From: Treponema sp. | GTDB lineage: Bacteria; Spirochaetota; Spirochaetia; Treponematales; Breznakiellaceae | Reading direction: 5' to 3' | NCBI GenBank assembly: GCA_031259515.1 | Contig: JAIRLK010000200.1 | Location: 1-8,293, forward strand | DNA length: 8,293 nt | Shown here: positions 1 to 6,118 of the stretch, piece by piece | Layout: the number at the start of each line of letters is the position of its first letter | Numbering within the stretch: the stretch's first letter is position 1 | The notes under the pieces: generated by a model | Told to the model about the DNA's origin: nothing | Databases searched by the model: none | The model's input: the letters and a program-made list of their open reading frames with translations, nothing else | Made by a program: the position numbers and the translations under genes

Positions 1-7
1 ACTCTCG

Positions 8-33
8 TAATTCTTTATATTATATAGAGTTAC
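8..33 (+). repeat. Dispersed intergenic motif, copy 1
   Basis: A 26-bp motif beginning TAATTCTTTA and ending near ATATAGAGTTAC. It matches copy 2 (317-342) at 22 of 26 positions and copy 3 (7965-7990) at about 17 of 26. The likeness to copy 3 continues to a shared GTTGAT (40-45 here, 7999-8004 there) with a 2-nt length difference. All copies are in non-coding DNA. Function unknown. Confidence 0.55.
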
Positions 34-39
34 ATAACA

Positions 40-80
40 GTTGATACCTTTTAATATTTAGGTTTTTAAGTTGACACCTT
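40..80 (+). repeat. Direct repeat GTTGAYACCTT, two copies 30 bp apart
   Basis: GTTGATACCTT at 40-50 and GTTGACACCTT at 70-80 differ in one base and are exactly 30 bp apart, start to start. They could be paired protein-binding sites or the repeated end of a lost insertion sequence; repeated terminal sequences of this sort occur in IS21-like elements. No transposase is nearby. Confidence 0.4.
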
Positions 81-180
81 CAGAGTTTTTTTGTCGGTTT
101 TTACTCCCATGATTTCCCGCCCTTTGCCCGGAATTTCCCGGTTTTCAGGCGTTTTTTGCCCATAAATCAGGCTTTTATAG

Positions 181-213
181 GGTGTTAAAGCCATTTGAAG
201 AGGCTTTAACACC
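181..213. repeat. Perfect 12-bp inverted repeat (hairpin)
   Basis: GGTGTTAAAGCC (181-192) and GGCTTTAACACC (202-213) are perfect complements around a 9-nt loop. No T-run follows on either strand, so it is not a standard intrinsic terminator. It could be an operator or an RNA hairpin. Confidence 0.6.
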
Positions 214-246
214 GGTGCCGGGACTCTCATTTACTCACGGTTTTCT

Positions 247-290
247 CTCACTTTTTCTCGATTTTTCTCACTTTTTCACATTCTATTTTT
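247..290 (+). repeat. 10-bp tandem repeat with phased T-tracts
   Basis: CTCACTTTTT (247-256), CTCGATTTTT (257-266) and CTCACTTTTT (267-276) form a three-unit tandem repeat of exactly 10 bp, followed by another T5 at 286-290. T-tracts in phase with the DNA helix are known to cause intrinsic bending, so curved DNA is likely here. Whether it affects the gene at 485 is unknown. Confidence 0.5.
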
Positions 291-373
291 GGAATTTTCG
301 GCGGCCTTTTTTTCGCTAATTCTTTACAGCATATAGACTTACGGCATCGCGGGGGCCTCCCTCGAAATTCCAA
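289..373. repeat. Imperfect inverted repeat enclosing motif copy 2
   Basis: Left arm TTGGAATTTTCG (289-300) followed by GGCC (303-306). Right arm GGCC (354-357) followed by CGAAATTCCAA (363-373). The arms are complementary except for one extra T on the left and a different spacing to GGCC. The enclosed part contains the TAATTCTTT motif at 317-342, so the whole could be a small non-autonomous repeat unit. Only one copy is visible here. Confidence 0.4.
317..342 (+). repeat. Dispersed intergenic motif, copy 2
   Basis: Reads TAATTCTTTACAG at the start and ATATAGACTTAC at the end, matching copy 1 at 22 of 26 positions. The preceding CGC is shared with copy 3. It sits between the arms of the inverted repeat 289-373. 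Confidence 0.55.
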
Positions 374-484
374 TTTTCAGGGCCCCCCCACATAACTACT
401 TCTAAACTACTACTATATTTATGCGCGAGGCGCAACAAACTGCTCGGGTAAATTGCCGCCCGGATTGTCATAACCCCTGGTATC

Positions 485-1819
485 ATGCAAAATAGCGGCA
501 TGATGAAACGTCATTTGCCGCTCCCGTCTGTGCTAAAGGCCGCCGCCCTAAGCGTCTTATTCCTCCTGGCATCTATTTTTCCCGCTGGTGCGTCCGTCTT
601 TTCCCAGACCGGCGGATCCGGGGGCAGAGGCGGCTACCTTACGGTTAAGATCGCCGTCATGGGACCTGGGGATCAGCTTTACTTCAGATGGGGTCATATT
701 GCCCTGGTTATAGATGACGCCCTTACCGGGCAGAGCCGTTTCTATGACTGGGGCGTCTTCTCCTTTGAGGCCGAGCGCTTTTTTGTGAATTTCGCCTTTG
801 GCCGGCTCCTCTACCGGTGCAGCGCATCTCCATCCGATTCGGTTTTCCGGGCCTACCGTAACACCAACCGGGACATCACCGTGTATACCCTGGACCTGCC
901 GGATCAAAAGAAAGAGGAAATACGCCGTTTCGCAGAATGGAACATCCTGCCGGAAAACCGGAACTATTACTACCACCACTTTAAAGATAATTGCGCCACC
1001 AGAGTACGGGACATTCTGGACATTGCCACAGACGGCCAATTCCGTACCGCTTTCGGCGAGGCCCCGGGCCAGTATACCTGGAGGCAGCATGTCCGGCGGC
1101 ACCTCTGGTCTTCCCCCTTCTATGACTGGATACTCAACTTCTGGATGGGCCAGGACATAGACGTTCCCATCACGGTGTGGCAGGAAATGTTCCTGCCGCA
1201 AAAAATAGGGGATTGTATCCAGGATTTTGCCTATACCGATCCTGAAGGCAGGGAACGGCCGCTTGTAAGCTCCAGGGAAGCCGTGAACAGGGCGGTAGGT
1301 CGCCCCCCGGTTCTGGCGGTCCCCCGCAGGCAGTGGCCCAGGGAACTTGCCGCGGGCCTTGCCGCAGCCCTCTTTTTATGCTTCTTTGCCCGTATCCGCC
1401 GCAAACGGCCCGCAGCCGGACGTATCCTTCTTGGCGTCTCCCACGCGCTCTTCGGCCTCTTTTTCGGCGCAGCCGGTACGCTCCTCTTTTTTATGGCCTT
1501 CTTCACGAACCACGATTACACCTATCACAACAGTAATCTTATCTACGCCAACCCTCTGCTTTTGGCGGCGGTTCCCCTGGGCATCATGATGGCCGGGGAC
1601 TGCGGCAAGCGAAAGAGGGGTTCCCGGTCAGGCCCTTTCTCTAAGGACTTTCCCGGCATCCTCCTCAGGATACTCTGGATGTACGTATTCCTGGGCGGCG
1701 TCCTCACCCTGGTGATAAAGATGCTCCCCTGGTTTTACCAGCAGAACCAGGCGGACCTGGCGCTTATACTGCCCATCGCCCTGGCCCTGAGTTTGACATC
1801 CGTATATCGCAAAGACTAA
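485..1819 (+). CDS. DUF4105 / Lnb N-terminal-domain membrane protein
   Basis: A 444-residue envelope protein. A signal-type hydrophobic segment (about 18-36) is followed by a periplasmic domain (about 50-250) and about five membrane helices (about 287-302, 313-341, 354-370, 390-412, 424-440). The domain carries the hallmarks of DUF4105, now called the Lnb N-terminal periplasmic domain: FRWGHIALVI with His71, FYDWGVFSF (86-94), and YYYHHFKDNCATRVRDILD (161-179) with Cys170. His71 and Cys170 are the likely catalytic pair (inference). The loop NHDYTYHNSNLIYANPL (342-358) between helices also fits full-length family members. Lnb of Bacteroides N-acylates lipoproteins; that activity here is inferred. 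No Shine-Dalgarno is visible. Codon 485 is the first ATG, but ATGs at 500 and 503 give a more usual signal peptide (MKRHLPLPS). The gene converges on the minus-strand block with a 73-bp gap lacking a clear terminator; only a weak GGGC/GCCC hairpin lies at 1865-1875. Confidence 0.88.
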   Translation: MQNSGMMKRHLPLPSVLKAAALSVLFLLASIFPAGASVFSQTGGSGGRGGYLTVKIAVMGPGDQLYFRWGHIALVIDDALTGQSRFYDWGVFSFEAERFFVNFAFGRLLYRCSASPSDSVFRAYRNTNRDITVYTLDLPDQKKEEIRRFAEWNILPENRNYYYHHFKDNCATRVRDILDIATDGQFRTAFGEAPGQYTWRQHVRRHLWSSPFYDWILNFWMGQDIDVPITVWQEMFLPQKIGDCIQDFAYTDPEGRERPLVSSREAVNRAVGRPPVLAVPRRQWPRELAAGLAAALFLCFFARIRRKRPAAGRILLGVSHALFGLFFGAAGTLLFFMAFFTNHDYTYHNSNLIYANPLLLAAVPLGIMMAGDCGKRKRGSRSGPFSKDFPGILLRILWMYVFLGGVLTLVIKMLPWFYQQNQADLALILPIALALSLTSVYRKD

Positions 1820-1892
1820 GGCGCGGGTCTGCGGATTTTTCCCGATTTAAGCGGCAATCCACAAGGGCGCTGCCCCCGGACCCCCGAAGGTG

Positions 1893-2777
1893 TTATTTAA
1901 GAGGATTTTTCAAGGTTTTTTCATTGAGCGCAAAGGCAACCCGGCCTTCCCGCAGGAGCCGCCGGTTGGCCTCCGTGGAGAGGATGATCAGGGCGTCCTC
2001 ACGGTCTATTACCGGGTCCGTAGGCCGGGCGCCGAAGACACCGCGGGCTATGATACGCAGGGGGTTGGTTCCCACCAGCTCCGCCAGTTCCGGGCTTAAC
2101 CCCGAAGGAGTGGGGCGGAAAACGCTGGATTCGGACACGTACATGACCGGCGCGGTTTTTTCACGAGTATCCGGGTCAAGGATATTCCGGTTGTAAATGA
2201 GGTTCATATTCGTGTCCCACACCTTGGGGAAGATGCAGGGTTCTGTCAGGGCGGCGCTGTTCCTGCCGTGGACGGGCATCTCTTCGCTTGCGATGATGAT
2301 GATCCCTGAGTATTCCGCCGCCGGAACGGGGGTAAGGGGCCTCGGCAGTTCCATGGCCCGGCTGTGCCTGATGAGCCGGGAACTGATGTTCGTAAGGTCT
2401 ATGGTATACGCAACGGAAAGGGAGGCAAGGTCGGCGGATAAGGCAGGAGGAATCTTCCGGGCGGTATCGGCGATAAAAGACGGAAGGCGGAGGGAGAATT
2501 CGCCCCGGTTTATCAAATTTTCTATAGTATCCGATGAGTCTACGGGAATGGCCAAAATATAGGGCAGTATGAGGTTGACGTATTCAATATTGATGAACTC
2601 TTCCGCCTGGGACCGTCCCGCGGGGAGCTTAATCCCCGCGGAAGCCAGGTTCAGCGTTACCGTGGCGTTCAGTTCCATCCGCTCCCACTCGATCATTCCG
2701 GAAATATCAATCTTCGTCTGTCCGGTAACCGCTACGGCTATCCAAACCAATATCCCTGTAATACAGCCTCTCTTCAT
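1893..2777 (-). CDS. Conserved secreted protein of unknown function
   Basis: A 294-residue protein with a Sec-type signal peptide: MKR, a hydrophobic core at 6-18, and likely cleavage near residue 19-20. There is no lipobox cysteine, so it should be free in the periplasm or at the outer membrane. Two blocks look strongly conserved: YSGIIIIASEEMPVHG to IFPKVWDTNMNLIYNR (156-197), and NPLRIIARGVFG to TDPVIDREDALIILS (238-267), ending with NRRLLREGRVAF (271-282). From memory this arrangement recalls proteins related to LPP20/FlgT-like envelope factors, but I cannot verify that and assign no function. It starts 13 bp after the stop of the transglycosylase gene, so the two are almost certainly co-transcribed. 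Its own ribosome site is weak: AGGA lies only 1 nt from the ATG, and GAGGGG is about 17 nt upstream. Confidence 0.8.
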   Translation of the reverse strand: MKRGCITGILVWIAVAVTGQTKIDISGMIEWERMELNATVTLNLASAGIKLPAGRSQAEEFINIEYVNLILPYILAIPVDSSDTIENLINRGEFSLRLPSFIADTARKIPPALSADLASLSVAYTIDLTNISSRLIRHSRAMELPRPLTPVPAAEYSGIIIIASEEMPVHGRNSAALTEPCIFPKVWDTNMNLIYNRNILDPDTREKTAPVMYVSESSVFRPTPSGLSPELAELVGTNPLRIIARGVFGARPTDPVIDREDALIILSTEANRRLLREGRVAFALNEKTLKNPLK

Positions 2778-2790
2778 GTCCTGCGTACCG

Positions 2791-4197
2791 TTATTCCCCT
2801 CTATCCTTTATCGGCGTCTTTAGGCTTTTTCCTACACGTAAGGTATCCTCCAGGCTTATGCCGTTGGCGGACGCCAGGGCTTCGGGGTCCACGTCATAGG
2901 CCAGGGCTATGGACCAGAGGGTTTCTCCCTGCTTTACCAGATGGGTTCCCGTAAAATCGGCGGCGCCCGTCCGCTTGGAAGCGCCGGCCTGCATATAGGG
3001 ACGGACGTCCCTGACGGCGGGTATCCGTATACGCTGTCCTATACGCAGGTATCGCGCTCGTATGCCCTGATTGGCCTCGGTGATCTGAGCCACGGAGACC
3101 CCATAATGCTGGGCCAGTTCCGAAAGGGTGTTGCCGTATTGAATGGTATGGAAATGATACATGATAAGGGGTATATCCGTCTGGTCAAGGACCTCCCGTA
3201 TGGCGGACTCATCGGCGGCCCGTACCTTCAGGGAATACCCGTTGCCGGGAGGGGTAACGCCGTAATAAAGCTCCCGGTTGGCCGCCTTGAGGACTTCCCC
3301 GTCTATCCCCGCCGCTTCCGCCAGGATTTCCAGGTCCGCCGGGCGCTCCACGGGAACCCGCGTCCATTGGGGGTCCTCCGGCCACAGGGGGTCAAGGCCG
3401 TAACGCCGGGGGTCGGAAACGACAGCCGCCACCGCCAGGAGTTTGGGGACAAAGTGTATGGTTTCGGTCTTAAAGTGCTTCTTGTCCGAAAGTTCCCAGT
3501 AATCTTTAATTCCCGTCCGGCTGATGGTCCGGTTGACCGCTCCCAGCCCCGCGTTGTAAGCCGCTAATGCCAGGGGCCAGTCCTGAAGCTGCCTGAAATT
3601 GTCCTCCAGCTTGCTTAGGGCGCCCTGGGTGGACTTCCAGAAATCCATCCGTTCGTCCATCCATTCGGTAACCTTCATATCAAAGGGGGTTATGCTGTTC
3701 TTCATGAACTGCCAAAGCCCTACAGCTCCGGAGGCGCTTTTGGCCGTGGGCAGGAAGGCGGACTCGATCACCGGCAGGTACAGCAGTTCCGGCGGCAGTT
3801 CCCGGTCCTCAATTTCCCGGCGTATGAAGGCCAGATAGGGTTCCCCACGGGCCATGACCTGTTTAAGCCAGGAAAGACCGCCGGGGCTGGTGTACTGGCT
3901 GATATACCGCTGGGTAAGGGGATGTTCCAATCCCGGTATCACCGGGGCAAAGGCCGTCCCGGAGAAGACCCCTACAGGCAGCCGTTCCGCCTCATCCTCC
4001 TCCGCAGGCATTACCTGCCGTACAGGCCGCCCCGGATCTGGAACCTCCTCGTTGACCGGCGCCGCCTCCACCGCTGTCTCCCGTATCGACTGCCCGGATA
4101 CCGCCTGTTCCGCTCCCCAAGCCGTGTTTACCGCCAGCAAAACGGTTACGGCAACGGCAATTTGTTTTAACTTCCCCGATAAAGGAGGCTGTTCCAA
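2791..4197 (-). CDS. MltD-type lytic transglycosylase with two LysM domains
   Basis: A periplasmic peptidoglycan-cleaving enzyme. Lytic transglycosylases cut the MurNAc-GlcNAc bond and leave 1,6-anhydroMurNAc ends. From the TTG at 4197 it has 468 residues: a signal peptide (1-28, ending NTAWG), a Pro/Glu-rich linker, and an SLT catalytic domain (about 115-250). The domain shows ELLYLPVIESAF with catalytic Glu145, ASGAVGLWQFM (155-165) and ALAAYNAG (210-217). A degenerate LysM-like stretch follows (about 288-327), then LysM 1 (347-393, HTIQYGNTLSELA) and LysM 2 (418-462, HLVKQGETLWSIA). The order matches MltD. The frame stays open up to an ATG at 4410 (539 residues), which would overlap the upstream gene by 34 bp. 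I prefer 4197 because the longer form places about 80 residues before the hydrophobic core. A TTG at 4314 has AAGGAGGAGG (4335-4326) 11 nt upstream and is also possible. Family call firm; start uncertain. Confidence 0.9.
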   Translation of the reverse strand: MEQPPLSGKLKQIAVAVTVLLAVNTAWGAEQAVSGQSIRETAVEAAPVNEEVPDPGRPVRQVMPAEEDEAERLPVGVFSGTAFAPVIPGLEHPLTQRYISQYTSPGGLSWLKQVMARGEPYLAFIRREIEDRELPPELLYLPVIESAFLPTAKSASGAVGLWQFMKNSITPFDMKVTEWMDERMDFWKSTQGALSKLEDNFRQLQDWPLALAAYNAGLGAVNRTISRTGIKDYWELSDKKHFKTETIHFVPKLLAVAAVVSDPRRYGLDPLWPEDPQWTRVPVERPADLEILAEAAGIDGEVLKAANRELYYGVTPPGNGYSLKVRAADESAIREVLDQTDIPLIMYHFHTIQYGNTLSELAQHYGVSVAQITEANQGIRARYLRIGQRIRIPAVRDVRPYMQAGASKRTGAADFTGTHLVKQGETLWSIALAYDVDPEALASANGISLEDTLRVGKSLKTPIKDRGE

Positions 4198-4364
4198 AAC
4201 CCTGGCAGGGGCGTTACGGGGGCACGGTTGACCGTTACCGCGGTCAATCAAAACCCGTAGAAAGGGCGGAGGAGGACCGAAGGGCCGGAGCAAGGGGCCG
4301 GACTTACGAAACAAGTCCGCAGCTTCCTCCTCCTTAACGTGTTGATGGCGTTTTTGGAACAGCC
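4187..4364. repeat. Nested inverted repeats before the transglycosylase
   Basis: Perfect 13-bp arms GGCTGTTCCAAAA (4187-4199) and TTTTGGAACAGCC (4352-4364) bound a 178-bp segment. Inside are further perfect pairs: GGAGGAGGA (4268-4276) with TCCTCCTCC (4325-4333), CGGACTT (4299-4305) with AAGTCCG (4313-4319), and TTGACC (4228-4233) with GGTCAA (4242-4247). In the minus-strand transcript this gives an outer stem with two branches. The candidate Shine-Dalgarno AAGGAGGAGG falls in one stem, and the preferred TTG start lies in the outer stem. It could be a structured 5' leader or a small non-autonomous repeat element. The reading frame also runs through it without a stop, so a coding role is not excluded. 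Confidence 0.55.
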
Positions 4365-4376
4365 GCAAAGGTTTTA

Positions 4377-5498
4377 TCAAAATTTCTCTCCATAATAAAT
4401 CCCCGCCCATTCCCAGCGGCCGTGAATCTCCGGGTCTGGGGGGAAATATATCTTTCTAAAATAAAAGTACCAGATCGAAAGATACTGGGACCAACCCCAG
4501 GTACGCAGGAAGGCTTCATTGGCGTTGGATTCGGAATCCAACTGCGCCGCGTAATGGATGCGGTTTCCCCGCATGAAATCCGAGAAGTTGAATTCGGCCA
4601 TGCCCGCGTTATCTTCGTCTTCCTGCTCCCAGGAGCGGGCAAAGAAGTTCACCTTTGCCCGGAACTGCCTGAGCCGGACGCTGTTTCCCGTATCCAGCGC
4701 GGATTTGATGGCGTTGAGCAGGATGTTCAGATTTTCAAAAGTCCAATCCTTGGGAGAATTGTCGAAATCAACAAGCTGTTTTGCATAGGTATAGGCATCG
4801 GGAAAGCCGGGAATCACGGTACCGTAATAGGGGAGGAATTTGGCGTAGGCTTGGATGGCGCCGTTCCAGTCGCCGATCTGTTCGTACGCCCGGCCCAGCA
4901 TGAAGTAGGCAAGGCCCAAATCCATCTTGTCGGGAAACCGGGAGATCAGCGCTTCGTAATACCCAATCAGTTGTTCCGGGTTGGTTACCAGGGAAATAAG
5001 CTGGTTTAGCGCGATAAAATGAATCGACTCTCCCCGGACAGTAAGATCCGGGTGGTTTTTTATGATGATGTCGAAGTATATGGCCGCCACCGGATAGGCT
5101 TCCTGCTGAATATACGCGAAGGCGATCATGAGGAAGTAATAGGCCGTATAGGGATCTTCCGGGTATTCTGCGATCCAGGAATTGAGGAAATTGATGAGCC
5201 GGCCATATTCCTTTTCCCGGACGTATTCCATGACGATTTCCTGGACCACGGGGAATTGGTCCGTGCCGGTCTGTCTGTCAATCTCCAGGAGCATGAAAAG
5301 GTCCTGAAAAATTTCCTGCTGATTCTTACCGCCGGTTATGTAATACGAATCGGAGGGAAAAAATATTCCCCGGGCGGGAGCCTCTGAAACACCGCCTCCG
5401 GAGGCTGTTCCCCCGTTCTCACAGCCGGAAAAAAATACCCCAATGCACAGGATGATTAAGAAATTCAAGGCTGCCACTTCGGATAAACAAATTTTCAC
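4377..5498 (-). CDS. TPR-containing lipoprotein
   Basis: Predicted lipoprotein of 373 residues from the GTG at 5498. A short hydrophobic core (NFLIILCIGVFFSGC) ends at lipobox Cys26; Phe at -3 fits the relaxed spirochaetal lipobox. A Gly/Ser-rich tether follows. The body is mostly alpha-helical with TPR-like units, notably about 116-151 (AYYFLMIAFAYIQQEAYPVA) and 182-223 (LGLAYFMLGRAYEQIGDWNGA). Such repeats form protein-binding scaffolds, as in BamD. The C-terminal 40 residues are extremely aromatic (TWGWSQYLSIWYFYF, then RWEWAGIYYG). The frame extends to an ATG at 5534. I prefer the GTG because a promoter-like pair (5529-5534, 5506-5511) would start transcription at about 5499, and no ribosome site precedes the ATG. 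It is the first gene of a three-gene minus-strand block. Partner unknown. Confidence 0.82.
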   Translation of the reverse strand: MKICLSEVAALNFLIILCIGVFFSGCENGGTASGGGVSEAPARGIFFPSDSYYITGGKNQQEIFQDLFMLLEIDRQTGTDQFPVVQEIVMEYVREKEYGRLINFLNSWIAEYPEDPYTAYYFLMIAFAYIQQEAYPVAAIYFDIIIKNHPDLTVRGESIHFIALNQLISLVTNPEQLIGYYEALISRFPDKMDLGLAYFMLGRAYEQIGDWNGAIQAYAKFLPYYGTVIPGFPDAYTYAKQLVDFDNSPKDWTFENLNILLNAIKSALDTGNSVRLRQFRAKVNFFARSWEQEDEDNAGMAEFNFSDFMRGNRIHYAAQLDSESNANEAFLRTWGWSQYLSIWYFYFRKIYFPPDPEIHGRWEWAGIYYGEKF

Positions 5499-5505
5499 CG
5501 GGATT

Positions 5506-5534
5506 ATTCTATCATGGGGATTTCCCATTGGCAA
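5506..5534 (-). promoter_or_regulatory. Sigma70-like promoter for the minus-strand block
   Basis: Read on the minus strand: -35 TTGCCA (5534-5529, 5 of 6 consensus bases), a 17-bp spacer, and -10 TAGAAT (5511-5506, 5 of 6). Transcription would start near 5499, next to the GTG at 5498. The spacer contains the small inverted repeat ATGGG-aaatc-CCCAT, a possible operator. Confidence 0.5.
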
Positions 5535-5557
5535 GGGAAGCCCTGGCGCGGTATAGT
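5528..5557 (+). promoter_or_regulatory. Sigma70-like promoter for the membrane protein gene
   Basis: -35 TTGGCA (5528-5533), an 18-bp spacer, and -10 TATAGT (5552-5557). The predicted start is about 5564, the ATG itself. The -35 overlaps that of the divergent promoter by five bases, so RNA polymerase could probably occupy only one at a time. TATAGTATA is nearly palindromic and also offers TATACT to the other strand. Confidence 0.5.
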
Positions 5558-5563
5558 ATAAGT

Positions 5564-6118
5564 ATGCGTCGTATTAGGATTCAAAAGATAACCGCAAGGC
5601 TCATTTTTATCTTAGGTCTCTTGTTCATGCTTTTGGGCTGCGCGTTTCTTTTGGGTAGTTTGGCTGAAACATCCGGGGTATCCGTTTTGGGTTCCTTCGT
5701 TTTTGTTATTATTGGTTCAGGATGCGCTTTTTTAGCGGTAAAATTCAACAAACGTTCCCACTACCTTTTCTTTGCTACCTTTTTTTTACAGGTCGGATTC
5801 TTTCTTTTCCTGTCGGCTCTGAAGATACTGCCCCTGGTCTTTACAAAATGGTGGCCTATCCTGTCGGTCTTTGCCGGACTTGCCCTGATCCCCGCAGGCT
5901 GGCGCCATTATGGAAAGATCCGGCCTTGGTATGTGGTTCCTTCTCTGGCGTTCCTTATTTTAGGCTGCGTATTATTGATCTTTTCCCTGGATGTGGTGTC
6001 CTTTTCCTTCAAGCAATTCATTCTGGACCGGTGGCCCCTCCTTCTGGTACTTGCCGGTCTGATTCTGGTTTTAATTTCCCTGGGAACTAAAGGAAAATCT
6101 GAGGACACGAGACCGTGA
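5564..6118 (+). CDS. Polytopic membrane protein with LiaF-like segments
   Basis: A 184-residue integral membrane protein with six likely helices (about 12-32, 40-60, 68-88, 97-113, 122-142, 156-174) and a basic N-terminus (MRRIRIQK), suggesting an inside N-terminus. Two segments repeat a pattern: KWWPILSVFAGLALIPAG (95-112) and DRWPLLLVLAGLILVLIS (155-172). A Trp-Pro followed by Leu-rich helix with a central Gly is typical of the LiaI/LiaF-type membrane region found in envelope-stress and phage-shock-type proteins. The soluble C-terminal domain of LiaF is absent. The frame is open back to a TTG at 5528, but the ATG at 5564 gives the natural positive N-terminus. No Shine-Dalgarno precedes it, consistent with a leaderless message from the promoter just upstream. 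It overlaps the next gene by 4 bp. Function unknown. Confidence 0.8.
   Translation: MRRIRIQKITARLIFILGLLFMLLGCAFLLGSLAETSGVSVLGSFVFVIIGSGCAFLAVKFNKRSHYLFFATFFLQVGFFLFLSALKILPLVFTKWWPILSVFAGLALIPAGWRHYGKIRPWYVVPSLAFLILGCVLLIFSLDVVSFSFKQFILDRWPLLLVLAGLILVLISLGTKGKSEDTRP

Larger units (their letters stand above)
1..484. other. Gene-free, repeat-rich left flank
   Basis: No reading frame in these 484 bases has a credible ribosome site or recognisable product. The stretch is T-rich and clearly different in composition from the GC-rich genes beside it. It holds two copies of a dispersed motif (8-33 and 317-342), a pair of direct repeats spaced 30 bp apart (40-50 and 70-80), a perfect 12-bp hairpin (181-213), phased T-tracts (247-290), an imperfect inverted repeat around the second motif copy (289-373), a run of seven C (383-389) and a small hairpin (422-434). 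It may carry the promoter of the gene at 485, but I see no convincing -35/-10 pair. An extended -10-like TGGTATCAT lies at 478-486 without a properly spaced -35. Confidence 0.7.

Noticed and set aside
109..165. 18-codon frame MISRPLPGISRFSGVFCP
   Set aside because: No Shine-Dalgarno or promoter spacing, and the composition follows the surrounding T- and C-rich repeats.
1..484. CRISPR array or integron attC sites in the left flank
   Set aside because: The repeats are too few and unevenly spaced for CRISPR, and the GTTGAYA cores do not fit the GTTRRRY site of integrons.
316..501. 61-residue minus-strand frame in the left flank
   Set aside because: It has no ribosome site, runs through the repeat motif and its inverted repeat, and its product has no recognisable feature.
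557..1201. 214-residue minus-strand frame inside the Lnb-like gene
   Set aside because: It lies antisense to a clearly recognisable protein and reflects GC-rich codon bias. The sense strand carries the family motifs.
1820..1892. Bidirectional terminator between the convergent genes
   Set aside because: Only 4-5-bp stems (for example GGGC/GCCC at 1865-1875) can be drawn, and none is followed by a proper T-run.
2941..3567. 208-residue plus-strand frame inside the transglycosylase gene
   Set aside because: The opposite strand encodes SLT and LysM motifs across the same bases, so this frame is a shadow.
4422..5009. 195-residue plus-strand frame antisense to the TPR lipoprotein
   Set aside because: No promoter, no ribosome site and no domain; the sense strand has a lipobox and TPRs.
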